NCBI GenBank assembly: GCA_017999985.1
Contig: JAGNKU010000015.1
Location: forward strand, 56,060 to 120,059
DNA from: Phycisphaerae bacterium
GTDB lineage: Bacteria; Planctomycetota; Phycisphaerae; UBA1845; Fen-1342
DNA length: 64,000 nucleotides
Reading direction: 5' to 3'
Part shown: piece after piece, positions 56,430 to 64,000 of the stretch
Layout: each line of letters starts with the position of its first letter
Numbering within the stretch: the stretch's first letter is position 1
Made by a program: the position numbers and the translations under genes
Notes under the pieces: generated by a model
The model's database searches: none
What the model was told of the DNA's origin: nothing
Seen by the model: the letters and a program-made list of their open reading frames with translations, nothing else

Positions 56430-57610
56430 CGCGGGGCGTCGGCCAGGTCCAGGATCCGTTGCCGGCGGGCGAGGAGGGTCTCTATTAGATATGCGGCGTC
56501 CTCGGGCCGGGGAAGGTGGGCGGCCGCGACGATGGCCTCGATGTGCGGGCGTTCCAGGGCACGGATACGGTCGGCGATCCAGCGCAGATCGGCCGGTGTG
56601 AGGTGGTCGAACGCGGTGTTCGGCGACTGAGGCAGCCAGGCGAGCGGGTCGAATTCGGCATCGAAACGTCCGACGGCGGGCGAGACGATCGGCTGCCGGG
56701 GGTCCGGCTCGGGATGCAGCAGCCCAAGTGAAGCGGTCCGCAGGATCGTCCAACGGGGGTCGCCCTCGTGCTGCCAGCCGCGCCAGGGCTCCTTGGGGCG
56801 GCCCTCCCAGGACCCGAGACAGGAGTTGAAGTCGATCAGGTAACACACCACGCGGCCATCCTCTTCCACCACGAGGTTGTTCCGCCCGCCGCGGTCCACG
56901 TCGTTGATCCACGCGCTGGCGATACGCAGCGCCCGGACTTCGCGCCGGTAGCGGAACCAGTCGAACCGGAAATGCCCGCGGCTGTTCTCAATGAACAAGG
57001 CGGCGCACGCCCGGCGACCTTCCAATTCGGGGTCGCCGGTGCCGGTGACTGCGACCAGGTGTATGGGCGGCACTCGATAGCCGAGCGCGCCGAGGATGCG
57101 AGCACCGATTAGGTCGGCCGACGTGCCCAGGCCCGGCCAGCTCGGATCGTCGAGTTTGAAGAGGAACTTGCGACCCGTCGCGTCGCGACCCACGAAACCA
57201 CTGGATCCGCCGCCCGTGCCGCGGCTCAACACGCGAAACGGCGGCTGCGGCGACTGGCTGCCCGAGCCGCGCGCCACCTCCGCCGGCGTGGCTGGGATCG
57301 TCGGGCGGGGCACGCAAAAGGAAGTTCCGCGGTCCAGGTCAATGTCGGCGTTCCAGGCTTCGTCTCCGCACAGCAGTCGGACCAGCGGGTCGAACGTCAG
57401 CACGTCGCGTCCGGGGTAGAGCACCCACGTCTTGAAGGCGATGCGGGCATTCGAATCGTCGTTGGCGCGCACCGCGTCGGGGATGTACGCCAGCGTGTTC
57501 GCCGGACGCAGCGACGAAGTGCAGCCGGGGACAGTGACGCCCGCGCTGATGCACAACGTGAGACACGTGCACAGGCCGCAGCGGACCGCATAAGAGGCAA
57601 CACGCAACAT
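56426..57610 (-). CDS. Exported lipoprotein with a protein-kinase-like (HipA/Fam20-like) pattern
   Basis: 394 residues from the ATG at 57610 with TGAGGA upstream (a 57667 start lacks support). Signal peptide ending in a lipobox-like VPGC. Pattern in order: GFVGRDATGRKFLFKLDDP (nucleotide-loop-like Gly segment and Lys), GARILGALGYRVPPIHLV, ASAWINDVDRGGRNNLVVEEDGRVVCYLIDFNSCLGSW, which resembles the catalytic-loop (N-D-x-D...N) and metal-binding D-F-N of HipA-type or secreted Fam20-like kinases. An extracytoplasmic kinase or a dead relative is inferred from this pattern only. Confidence 0.7.
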   Translation of the reverse strand: MLRVASYAVRCGLCTCLTLCISAGVTVPGCTSSLRPANTLAYIPDAVRANDDSNARIAFKTWVLYPGRDVLTFDPLVRLLCGDEAWNADIDLDRGTSFCVPRPTIPATPAEVARGSGSQSPQPPFRVLSRGTGGGSSGFVGRDATGRKFLFKLDDPSWPGLGTSADLIGARILGALGYRVPPIHLVAVTGTGDPELEGRRACAALFIENSRGHFRFDWFRYRREVRALRIASAWINDVDRGGRNNLVVEEDGRVVCYLIDFNSCLGSWEGRPKEPWRGWQHEGDPRWTILRTASLGLLHPEPDPRQPIVSPAVGRFDAEFDPLAWLPQSPNTAFDHLTPADLRWIADRIRALERPHIEAIVAAAHLPRPEDAAYLIETLLARRQRILDLADAPR

Positions 57611-57742
57611 TTTTATCCTCAGAGGATGAACGACTCGCCCACACCGGTCGCCACCGCCCGCATTCATAACCGATGTCGCCGCAGCAGGGAATCCAGGTGG
57701 TGGAACGGCGAACGGCCGGGAAGAAGTGCGCTTCGCGGCCGG

Positions 57743-58792
57743 CTAGAACACGCCGGCGCGTTCGGCGATTAGCGCTGGCAGCGCGATGAGCCAGGCGCGC
57801 GTCGGCGGCGTGTCGGTGATTTCCAAGGCCTGTGTGCAGGGCAGCGCGAAGAAGTCATAGGGGACATAGGGGCCGTAGCTGAGCAGCGCGCACACGACGT
57901 CCGCGAACTGCACCAGCAACCTGTGACCAGCGAGCGGATCCTCCGGTGCCGGTGCGCGGTGATGATCGCCGACGATGGCAGGAAGGGGCACGGGCAATCG
58001 CCAGGCTTCGGCCAGCCGGGCACCCAGCGGCTGGTGCCACGTGTGCGACAGTCGTTCGAAGAGGCCGCGCGACACGCTGCCACCCTGTGTCCGCTGCCAG
58101 TCGTGCAACAGGCGCAGGATGGCCAGGTTGCCGATATCGTGCAGCAGGCCGACCAGAAACGCTTCGCCCTCCGGAATACCGCGCGTCCGGCTCAGGTCAC
58201 TGACGAGCACCGCGGAGACGATCGAGCGTTGCCATAGTTCCTCCCCCAGCGAACGCACCGGGCCGCCGATGCGGATGGCCATGCCCTTCAGTGTCATGGC
58301 CACGAGGAGCGAGCGAAGCTGCGCGGCCCCGAGCCGGGTGAACGCGGCGTCGAGCTGGTTCACCTTGAACAGGCGCGCATAGGCGGCCGAATTCACGACC
58401 CGCAACACTTCGGCGGAAATCGCCTGATCCTCCCCGATCAGCGTGGCGAGCTCGCGGAAATCGACGTTCTGGTCCTGCAGCTTGACCAGCGCGCGCTGCG
58501 CGATCTGCGGCAGCATCGGCAGATCGAGTTCGGCGTTTTCGAGGACACGCTGGAGGTGCGCGCACACCGCGATGTCGTCGGCGGTGAGTGCGTCGTGCGG
58601 CGGCGGAGCGACCAACACCGGTGTGCCCCGGGGTTCCCACCAGCCCGGCTCCGTGGTTTCATCGAGTTCCACGTCCGCTGCTGGCGGCGGCACATCCGCG
58701 ACCGCCGTGGCCGCCGACGCAGGCTGCGACGGCAGGCGTGCCCGTATGGCGGCACGTTGCCTGGGACGGCGAAACCAGTCGAGCAGGGACAT
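57743..58792 (-). CDS. HDOD-domain protein
   Basis: 349 residues; ATG at 58792 after AGAGGA. N-terminal 70 residues are a basic then Pro/Ala-rich leader. HDOD domain about 100-300: LPMLPQIAQRALVKLQDQNVDFRELATLIGEDQAISAEVLRVVNSAAYA, LGAAQLRSLLVAMTLKGM, LVGLLHDIGNLAIL. HDOD proteins are non-catalytic HD relatives found in signalling and c-di-GMP or chemotaxis pathways. Here the HD pair is present in LLHDIG, but the rest of a full HD metal set is not evident. Confidence 0.88.
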   Translation of the reverse strand: MSLLDWFRRPRQRAAIRARLPSQPASAATAVADVPPPAADVELDETTEPGWWEPRGTPVLVAPPPHDALTADDIAVCAHLQRVLENAELDLPMLPQIAQRALVKLQDQNVDFRELATLIGEDQAISAEVLRVVNSAAYARLFKVNQLDAAFTRLGAAQLRSLLVAMTLKGMAIRIGGPVRSLGEELWQRSIVSAVLVSDLSRTRGIPEGEAFLVGLLHDIGNLAILRLLHDWQRTQGGSVSRGLFERLSHTWHQPLGARLAEAWRLPVPLPAIVGDHHRAPAPEDPLAGHRLLVQFADVVCALLSYGPYVPYDFFALPCTQALEITDTPPTRAWLIALPALIAERAGVF

Positions 58793-59252
58793 AGAGGTTC
58801 CTCTGCGGCCGCGGTCGAATGTTGCGCGCTCAATGACGCCGTGCACCGTTGGCCCCCGGCAAAGATCGTGCGGCTGGCGGCGCTTGGAATACCGCCATGA
58901 AGCCCTGCCCCGGGGGCCTTGCATATGCGTTATCTCGGCATTCTGCATGCGCGCCGTTGATAGGGCGGTGGCGGAGCTTGGTCACGTCTTAGAAATCATG
59001 CCTGGCGCCGGGCGGGGCGCGCGCCCGGGCCCAGGCGAGCTGGTGACCTGGCATACGTTCCTGCCAGGATAGAACACGTCCAGTCTGCAACCCGTCTGGC
59101 CGATGCATAGAGAGCGACGCGTGGCCGCACGGGCGGGGTGTGCCTCTCGGCCGGTCGCCGTGCTGGGGCGGGTTGCTCGCGCCCCGGGTTCGCACGGCGG
59201 CTTCGCAACGGCGTGCGGCCGGGCGTCGGCGCGGCCACGTAGGGGCCACATT
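58793..59252. other. Gap between divergent HDOD and PilZ genes
   Basis: 460 bases without a credible gene. It has a perfect hairpin CCTGGCA/TGCCAGG with an 8-nt loop at 59047-59068. No consensus promoter recognised; c-di-GMP riboswitch hallmarks were looked for and not seen. Confidence 0.5.
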
Positions 59253-59690
59253 ATGACTGGGCCGATTCGGGATGAAGATGCCGCGGGTGTGACGCCCGCC
59301 TCGGGAGAGTCAGACCTGTCGCTCGGCATGGACAACGTGTCGCCGGCGGTTTTGATCGACTTGCTGCGGCGGTATCAGACAAAGGGCGGGTGCAAGCGTT
59401 TCCGACGCCACGAGCGGCACAGATGCCAGATCCCCGCGCAGATCGAACTACCGGCGCTAGTGACGGGCCCGGCGCGCGCGCGAACGCTGGAGGTGCTGAC
59501 GGAGGACGTGTCGGCCAGCGGCTTCGCGTTCGTCACGGATCGGATGCTGGCCATCGGGTCCGTGGTTCGCGTGCGGTTCGACCCGCTGGAGAACGGTGCC
59601 ACGCTCGCGGCGACGGTGAGGCGCTGTGTGCCGTTCGGCGGGAACCAGTTTCGAATCGGGGCGGAGTTTGCGGCGCCGCGCGCGCGCTGA
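59253..59690 (+). CDS. PilZ-domain protein (c-di-GMP receptor candidate)
   Basis: 145 residues from the ATG at 59253 (AGGGGCC upstream). PilZ signature: basic RRHERHRCQIPAQIEL (RxxxR type) and the second motif EDVSASGFAFV (D/N-x-S-x-x-G), then IGSVVRVRFDP and QFRIGAEF. N-terminal 45 residues are unrelated and acidic. Probably binds c-di-GMP made by cyclases such as the one at 48078-49493. Confidence 0.85.
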   Translation: MTGPIRDEDAAGVTPASGESDLSLGMDNVSPAVLIDLLRRYQTKGGCKRFRRHERHRCQIPAQIELPALVTGPARARTLEVLTEDVSASGFAFVTDRMLAIGSVVRVRFDPLENGATLAATVRRCVPFGGNQFRIGAEFAAPRAR

Positions 59691-59820
59691 GCATGCGGCT
59701 GTCGGTTCAGGCGACTGATTGCCCGCGACCGGCTGTCTGTCGCGCCGCGCGGGTCACGTAACGCGCAGCGCCGCCTCCGCGCCCCAGTTTACCGTTCCTG
59801 CGGTCTCGCGCCGGTCGCTG

Positions 59821-60528
59821 CTAGCCGCGACGACGAGCCGCGAGCATGATGCCGAGCCCCAGCAGAGCGAGTGTGCCGGGCTCCGGTGTGATCACGAGGT
59901 TCCGGAAGTCGACGAAGTCCGTGCCCACGCCGGACCAGTCCGTCCCGTACCACCGCAGACGGCTCACGTTGGTGACGTCAAACGTCCCACCTTGGGTGTA
60001 AGCTGTAGCGTTCACGTCCACCGTCACCGTCGTCCAGGTCGGATACGGCGGGTCACTCCAGGGTGCCTGGGTGGCGTAGACGATGCTGTAATCACGGTAC
60101 CCGATGTACGTGTTGCCGTCCGCGCCGTACGTGTAAAGCCGCAGGAACACGGGGGCGTCGCCGTACGGGTTGGTGTTCATCTCCGGATCCTGGTAGTACC
60201 GCGTGTCGAAGGTGACCGTGCTGCCCGCGGCGCTCAGGTCCAGGCCGTTGCCCGGCGTCGTAATCCCGGCGAGGTTGAAATCAACGTACTGGTAGTACCA
60301 GCTGCCAGCACCGCCGCCGTACAGCAGGTTGTGCCGCACGTGGCTGCCGGGGAAGAACGTCTGGGTGTCGCTGTTGAACGCCGGGTAGATGGCGTCCCCG
60401 CTGGGCGACTGCGAGTTGTAGGTGTAGCCGAGGTTGATCTGCGCATCCAGCGGGAGCGAAACCAGGATCGATGACATCGCGGCGACCGGCGCCAGCAACG
60501 CCATCACGATCAATGCAGTAGTTCTCAT
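59821..60528 (-). CDS. Secreted PEP-CTERM sorting-domain protein
   Basis: 235 residues. Signal peptide TALIVMALLAPVAAM. Beta-rich body (TVTFDTRYYQDPEMNTNPYGDAPVFLRLYTYG, WTTVTVDVNATAYTQGGTFDVTNVSRLRWYGTDW) and the C-terminal ITPEPGTLALLGLGIMLAARRRG: PEP motif, hydrophobic helix, Arg cluster. Handled by an exosortase, not in the window. Good ribosome site GAGGAGG. Confidence 0.92.
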   Translation of the reverse strand: MRTTALIVMALLAPVAAMSSILVSLPLDAQINLGYTYNSQSPSGDAIYPAFNSDTQTFFPGSHVRHNLLYGGGAGSWYYQYVDFNLAGITTPGNGLDLSAAGSTVTFDTRYYQDPEMNTNPYGDAPVFLRLYTYGADGNTYIGYRDYSIVYATQAPWSDPPYPTWTTVTVDVNATAYTQGGTFDVTNVSRLRWYGTDWSGVGTDFVDFRNLVITPEPGTLALLGLGIMLAARRRG

Positions 60529-60868
60529 GCCTTCATCCTCCTCAGAAACGAAACTCCGGGGGCGAAATGCCTCTGTACCCTCGCCCGGCTACGTTGCCGG
60601 ACCGACAGATTATATTATAAGCGGCGCGCCCTGCTGCGCCTACGACAAATTCCGCGCTTCTGAGGCGTGCGAAGCGGAATCGGCGTCGCGTTGGCCCGGT
60701 GCATTCCGGCGAACAAGGCCGTCCAGTTCTATTGGGACTGAGACTGCGCCGGCAACGAGATATCGACTTTGATGCAGCGTCGGCGTAATGACGCTCGACT
60801 CCGCCCTTCGCCAGGCAACGCGGCGGACAGCCCGCCCGCGCGACAAGCAGCCCTGCGCGGTGGCGTCT
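60529..60868. other. Gap upstream of the PEP-CTERM gene
   Basis: 340 bases with the -10 boxes above and no credible gene; the downstream end of the HlyD-like gene lies at 60869. Nothing else recognised. Confidence 0.5.
60609..60619 (-). promoter_or_regulatory. Two overlapping TATAAT boxes upstream of the PEP-CTERM gene
   Basis: TATAATATAAT on the minus strand; about 80 bases before the ATG. The -35 region is poor, so the -10 may be recognised with an activator. Confidence 0.45.
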
Positions 60869-62050
60869 TCACCACACGGAGGTCGAGATTACGCACGCCT
60901 CTCCCGGGATCAGGCGGACGTCGTCATCAAGGTTGATCACGGCCTCCCGGCCCCAGACGGGGTAGGTGGGAAGCCGGCGATACCGCAACGGCGCCTCCGT
61001 GACCGTTGCGGACAGCGTGCCGATTGTGCCGGCATATTCCCGCTGCCCGCGCCCGTCACCGGCCACGCAACGGACCGTGACCGGCGCGCCCGGCGGCACC
61101 GACAGGACCATTGGCTCGGGTATGTACGCCACGACCCGGCTCGTGGCAACCGGGGAGATCGTAGCTAGAGCGACGCCCGCTTGAACCTGGGTTCCCGCGT
61201 GTGCCAGGAGGGCAGTGACCTGTCCATCGATCGGGGCGCGCAATACGTGGGAATCGATCCTGCAGACGGTCTCCTCGAGGTCTCGCTCGCGGACATCAAT
61301 CGCCAGACGCAACGGTGTGAGCACCGGTTCGAAAGCCGTCACGACCTCCGCACGCGCGGCAAAGCGGGCCCAGCGCCGGTCCGCCGCCTGAAACGCGTCT
61401 TTCAATTGGGCAAGGGCTTCGGCGCGCTGTGCGATATTGGCCTGCAGCGCCTCGACGTCGGTCTGGATCTGGTTTAGCTCCAGGACGGCCGCGCTGCCCT
61501 GTGCATACAGGTTGCGCGTGATCTCGTACTCGACCATCTTCCCGCGAAGCAGTACGCGGTCGTACGCGTCCAGAACAAGCAGCGAGAGGTACTCTACGCG
61601 GGCGTCCTCGCGGTCGACGGCGAATTGTCGCATCTGATCGTCGACATCAGCCTGCGCCCGCGCGTTTTCCGCGGCGAGCTGCGTCTGGACGGCGTCAACC
61701 TCCGCGCGCAAACGCTCAATGTCCTTCTGGATCTTAGCCAGTTGAATCCGCTCCTCGCGGTCGTCCATCGAAATCACGACCTGACCACACGCGACCGATT
61801 CGTGCAACTGAACGTGGACTCCGCGGACAATCCCGGCCTCGAGATGGGTCAGCATGACGGGCCGGTCATCAGCGAAGCCCATGATCGTGCCGGTCTTTCC
61901 CAGTTTCTGATGGAGATAGACCGCGCCGCCAACGGCGAGCAGCCAGACGCCGACAGTCGCGCCAGTCAACAATGGGCGGCGCAGGCCGCGTAGCCAGTGG
62001 CCGTTGGGGCCCCCTTGTGGTCGCAGCGCTGCCGGTAAATCAGCGGTCAA
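60869..62050 (-). CDS. HlyD-like membrane fusion protein in the VTC operon
   Basis: 393 residues from a TTG at 62050 whose TTGA overlaps the upstream stop. Membrane helix (LLTGATVGVWLLAVGGAVYLHQ, about 26-48), lipoyl-like half (VMLTHLEAGIVRGVHVQLHESVACGQVVISMDD), a long coiled coil (about 100-250; IQKDIERLRAEVDAVQTQLAAENARA), and the second half LRAPIDGQVTALLAHAGTQVQAGVALATISP with a beta barrel. No ABC or RND partner is in the operon; partner proteins are DUF4956 and VTC. Confidence 0.87.
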   Translation of the reverse strand: MTADLPAALRPQGGPNGHWLRGLRRPLLTGATVGVWLLAVGGAVYLHQKLGKTGTIMGFADDRPVMLTHLEAGIVRGVHVQLHESVACGQVVISMDDREERIQLAKIQKDIERLRAEVDAVQTQLAAENARAQADVDDQMRQFAVDREDARVEYLSLLVLDAYDRVLLRGKMVEYEITRNLYAQGSAAVLELNQIQTDVEALQANIAQRAEALAQLKDAFQAADRRWARFAARAEVVTAFEPVLTPLRLAIDVRERDLEETVCRIDSHVLRAPIDGQVTALLAHAGTQVQAGVALATISPVATSRVVAYIPEPMVLSVPPGAPVTVRCVAGDGRGQREYAGTIGTLSATVTEAPLRYRRLPTYPVWGREAVINLDDDVRLIPGEACVISTSVW

Positions 62051-62757
62051 GCCACTTCCTCGTATTCCTGCTCGACGAGCAGATGGACTGCGTCAGCGCG
62101 GAGTGTGTGCTTCAGTGCCGCGATGAGGTCTGGACCGCGCTCCGGATCCCGCAACCGGACCTTGTAGGCACACTGATAGCTGGGTTCGGTGCCCTCGACT
62201 GATGCCGAGGACTCGTCTACGGATATCACCGAGAATCGCCGGCAGAATCGGGACAGTAACGGCTGGAACGCGCTACTGTTGAGCGCCGACGCGGTGATCT
62301 GGAAACGCAGGAGACTGTCCACAGCGTACCAGGCGCCAAACCCGGTGCCGTGCAGGTACAGCGCCACCAGATTGGCGACCACCGCTCCGATCAAAGCTGT
62401 CCCGTAATACCCGAACCCGGCTGCCATGCCGCAGATCAGGCACAAGAAGACATAGGCTGTGTCGCGGGCATCACGCACGACCGTGCGGAAGCGGATGATG
62501 GCCAAGCCGCCTAGCAGCCCGACGGCCACGAGGGCATTCGAGGCGACCAATGACATGCTGATCGCCGCGATGACCGCAATCAGCACCAACGCGTGCGTGA
62601 ACGTGCGGGAATACGAGACGCCCCGGTGGGTCCATTTGTAGCACCAGCCGTTCACCATGCCGATGATGAATGCCACCAGCAGACACAGGATGAAGCGTTC
62701 GGCGAGCTGGCTTTGCGGTGCTTGCAGGGGGTAAAACAACTCGTCCAGTGTGCTCAT
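62047..62757 (-). CDS. DUF4956 integral membrane protein
   Basis: 236 residues from the ATG at 62757, overlapping the VTC stop (ATGA). Four membrane helices (ERFILCLLVAFIIGMVNGW, THALVLIAVIAAISMSLVA, NALVAVGLLGGLAIIRF, VFLCLICGMAAGFGYYGTALIGAVVANLVALYL), the family block GLAIIRFRTVVRDARDTAYVF, and a cytoplasmic C-terminal ferredoxin-like domain. DUF4956 genes usually sit beside VTC-domain genes; a role as the membrane channel or anchor for the polymerase is inferred. Confidence 0.88.
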   Translation of the reverse strand: MSTLDELFYPLQAPQSQLAERFILCLLVAFIIGMVNGWCYKWTHRGVSYSRTFTHALVLIAVIAAISMSLVASNALVAVGLLGGLAIIRFRTVVRDARDTAYVFLCLICGMAAGFGYYGTALIGAVVANLVALYLHGTGFGAWYAVDSLLRFQITASALNSSAFQPLLSRFCRRFSVISVDESSASVEGTEPSYQCAYKVRLRDPERGPDLIAALKHTLRADAVHLLVEQEYEEVA

Positions 62758-63668
62758 GTCAAACCTTCCGCGGCCTGATCCGGGCATCCGCGCCGCGCGC
62801 GCGGCGCGCAGGTTGGCAAGGAAGACTCAGCAGACGCCAAGCCTGCCGCGGGGTGACCGCACACGGGGCCCAGTCTGCCCGGCGTGACGAACGACTCCTG
62901 TACGGACCTGCTTCGCAGCCACACTCCTGCGGCCTGCGCGCACAGGACATATTTGCACACCCCGCGCCGGAGTACATCCAGGCGGCGTAGCATGTGTGCC
63001 ACCCAAAACGGGTAGGTGTTGGTGAACTTGACCTCCAGAACGACGCCCCCAGCATTCACTGGTGCCCACGTTTCCGTCGCTTCGCTCTGTGCCCGCATCC
63101 AAATCCCGTAGTGAATACCCCGGTCCAGCGTAATTCGGATGCGTTCCGCAGAGTTCCCCTCGTAGGCCTCGCGCATATACCAAGTGCCCACCACGGGGAA
63201 AGCCCGGATCTGATTGCGCAGCCGCAGGAATGCGTTGACATTCTCCTCGGTAGCGCGGTCGTACGCCCCGCGTCCGTCGAAGAGCGTGCAATCCGCCCAG
63301 ATCAGGGACTCAACGGCCTCGGGGCCGACGCGCGCCCGGGTCTTGTGCACGAGCCCGTTCAGCCTGCGCTTGATCTCGACAAATACTGGCGCGTCAGTCC
63401 AGGCCTCATGGCACTGCCGGTATGTCCGCACCCGCAGCTTGTATCGGTTCATCCGCTTCTGCAAGGTATGCTGCAGGAGCACGCGCGAGGCGGAATCGAG
63501 GTAGAGTGAGTTGACCGGGTACTCATATCCGTTCCGGCGCGACGCGTGCGAGTCCCGAGGTAGGTGATCCAGGCAATACCGCCGTATCTCGGCGGCCTGG
63601 CACTCGTTGATGAGGAATTTCGCCTCGTATCGCTGCCATCGCACCGCCCCATCGCGCCCCGGCTGCAT
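62754..63668 (-). CDS. VTC-domain protein (polyphosphate polymerase-like)
   Basis: 304 residues from the ATG at 63668 (AGGGA upstream; a TTG at 63686 is possible). Tunnel-fold VTC catalytic domain: RYEAKFLINECQAAEIRRYC, YPVNSLYLDSASRVLLQHTLQKRMNRYKLRVRTY (basic tunnel residues), VFVEIKRRLNGLVHKTRARV, RIRITLDRGIHYG and the metal-binding Glu in VVLEVKFTNTYPFWV. In yeast Vtc4 this domain polymerises ATP gamma-phosphate into polyphosphate. The C-terminal 50 residues are an unconserved tail. Confidence 0.9.
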   Translation of the reverse strand: MQPGRDGAVRWQRYEAKFLINECQAAEIRRYCLDHLPRDSHASRRNGYEYPVNSLYLDSASRVLLQHTLQKRMNRYKLRVRTYRQCHEAWTDAPVFVEIKRRLNGLVHKTRARVGPEAVESLIWADCTLFDGRGAYDRATEENVNAFLRLRNQIRAFPVVGTWYMREAYEGNSAERIRITLDRGIHYGIWMRAQSEATETWAPVNAGGVVLEVKFTNTYPFWVAHMLRRLDVLRRGVCKYVLCAQAAGVWLRSRSVQESFVTPGRLGPVCGHPAAGLASAESSLPTCAPRARRGCPDQAAEGLT

Positions 63669-64000
63669 CGCTCGCAGTCCCTGCAAAACCCACTCCGGAC
63701 GTCACCGGAAAGGGGGACGCGCGTCATCCGTCCGGGTGCCAGCGCCAGTTTTCACCCCAGCGGAGATTTGCACGTCACCCAAACCCGCCCCCCGCCACAC
63801 CCGGGGGGTCATCGGCTCGTTAACATCATGTTATGATAAGCCTAGGGTTACGCTAGGTCAATGCGCTTTAGGCGAGACGGTTGCGTTGTCATAAGTCTCG
63901 CAGAGTGGGATGCGTACGAAGGTCGGCGGGTTGGCGTACCCGCGGCGGGCCTCATTTCTGCGCACGGAGCGGCTTTTCAGAACGGGCGCTGCGGTTTTTT
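63669..64000. other. Leader and end region
   Basis: 332 bases holding the VTC-operon promoter and leader; no gene recognised. The last bases (GCGGTTTTTT) could be the T-run of a terminator of a gene outside the window. Confidence 0.4.
63832..63861 (-). promoter_or_regulatory. Promoter of the VTC-DUF4956-HlyD operon
   Basis: On the minus strand TTGACC (63861-63856), 17-18 nt spacer, then TTATCA/TATCAT (63838-63832). Leader of about 155 nt. Confidence 0.55.

Noticed and set aside
58793..59252. c-di-GMP riboswitch ahead of the PilZ gene
   Set aside because: The hairpin at 59047-59068 is simple and none of the conserved internal bases of GEMM-type riboswitches was found.

Overview
The window is a high-GC chromosomal segment from a Gram-negative bacterium, very probably a planctomycete (Planctomycetota, Phycisphaerae-like; inferred). 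The signs are a PEP-CTERM secreted protein, a planctomycete-style type II pseudopilin, secreted proteins ending in dockerin-like GDLNCDG...DINPFV repeats, small Cys4 zinc ribbons on membrane or TPR proteins, LPS synthesis (waaA) and a complete 14-subunit complex I operon. There is no CRISPR array, prophage or rRNA operon.

Layout. 0-9 kb is housekeeping: nfo (cut by the window edge), maf, a primary-type sigma factor, yacG, purH, a PQQ-type propeller protein, an OmpA lipoprotein, hisA and two small minus-strand genes. 9.5-24.7 kb is nuoABCDEFGHIJKLMN on the plus strand. 24.7-34.2 kb holds a small lipoprotein gene, a probable small RNA, waaA, a LolA-like protein, sucD, a TPR/zinc-ribbon protein, an HlyD-ABC-permease exporter and a PIN-PhoH ATPase. 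34.4-35.5 kb is a protein-free block that behaves like one very large structured RNA. 35.6-48 kb has an M29 aminopeptidase, a zinc-ribbon membrane protein, a pseudopilin, secreted dockerin-like proteins (a periplasmic-binding-protein-like one and an M14 carboxypeptidase), a DUF3616 protein and rfbB-rfbA. 48-56.2 kb is minus strand: a diguanylate cyclase pair, then the replication/translation operon prs-rplY-pth-rpsF-ssb-rpsR-rplI-dnaB preceded by tRNA-Gln. 56.4-63.7 kb holds an exported kinase-fold-like lipoprotein, HDOD and PilZ proteins, a PEP-CTERM protein and a three-gene operon of a VTC-type polyphosphate polymerase, a DUF4956 membrane protein and an HlyD-like adaptor.

The most unusual things are: (1) purH is one open frame of 828 codons in which an intact-looking REP-associated tyrosine transposase (RAYT), with inverted REP hairpins on both sides, sits in frame between the two PurH domains; (2) a roughly 1,050-nt structured RNA with a consensus promoter, a closing stem joining its two ends and a terminal T-run; (3) a second, roughly 190-nt RNA with promoter and intrinsic terminator next to waaA; (4) the VTC-DUF4956-HlyD operon, which could make and export an inorganic polymer; (5) REP-type palindromes in several gaps of the nuo operon that share their core with those inside purH; (6) promoters placed so that transcription would begin at the start codon (leaderless mRNAs) for nfo, the ABC exporter and phoH.

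All calls come from reading the sequence and protein family knowledge; no search or folding program was run. Start codons were chosen from Shine-Dalgarno sequences, overlaps and promoter positions and are stated where uncertain.
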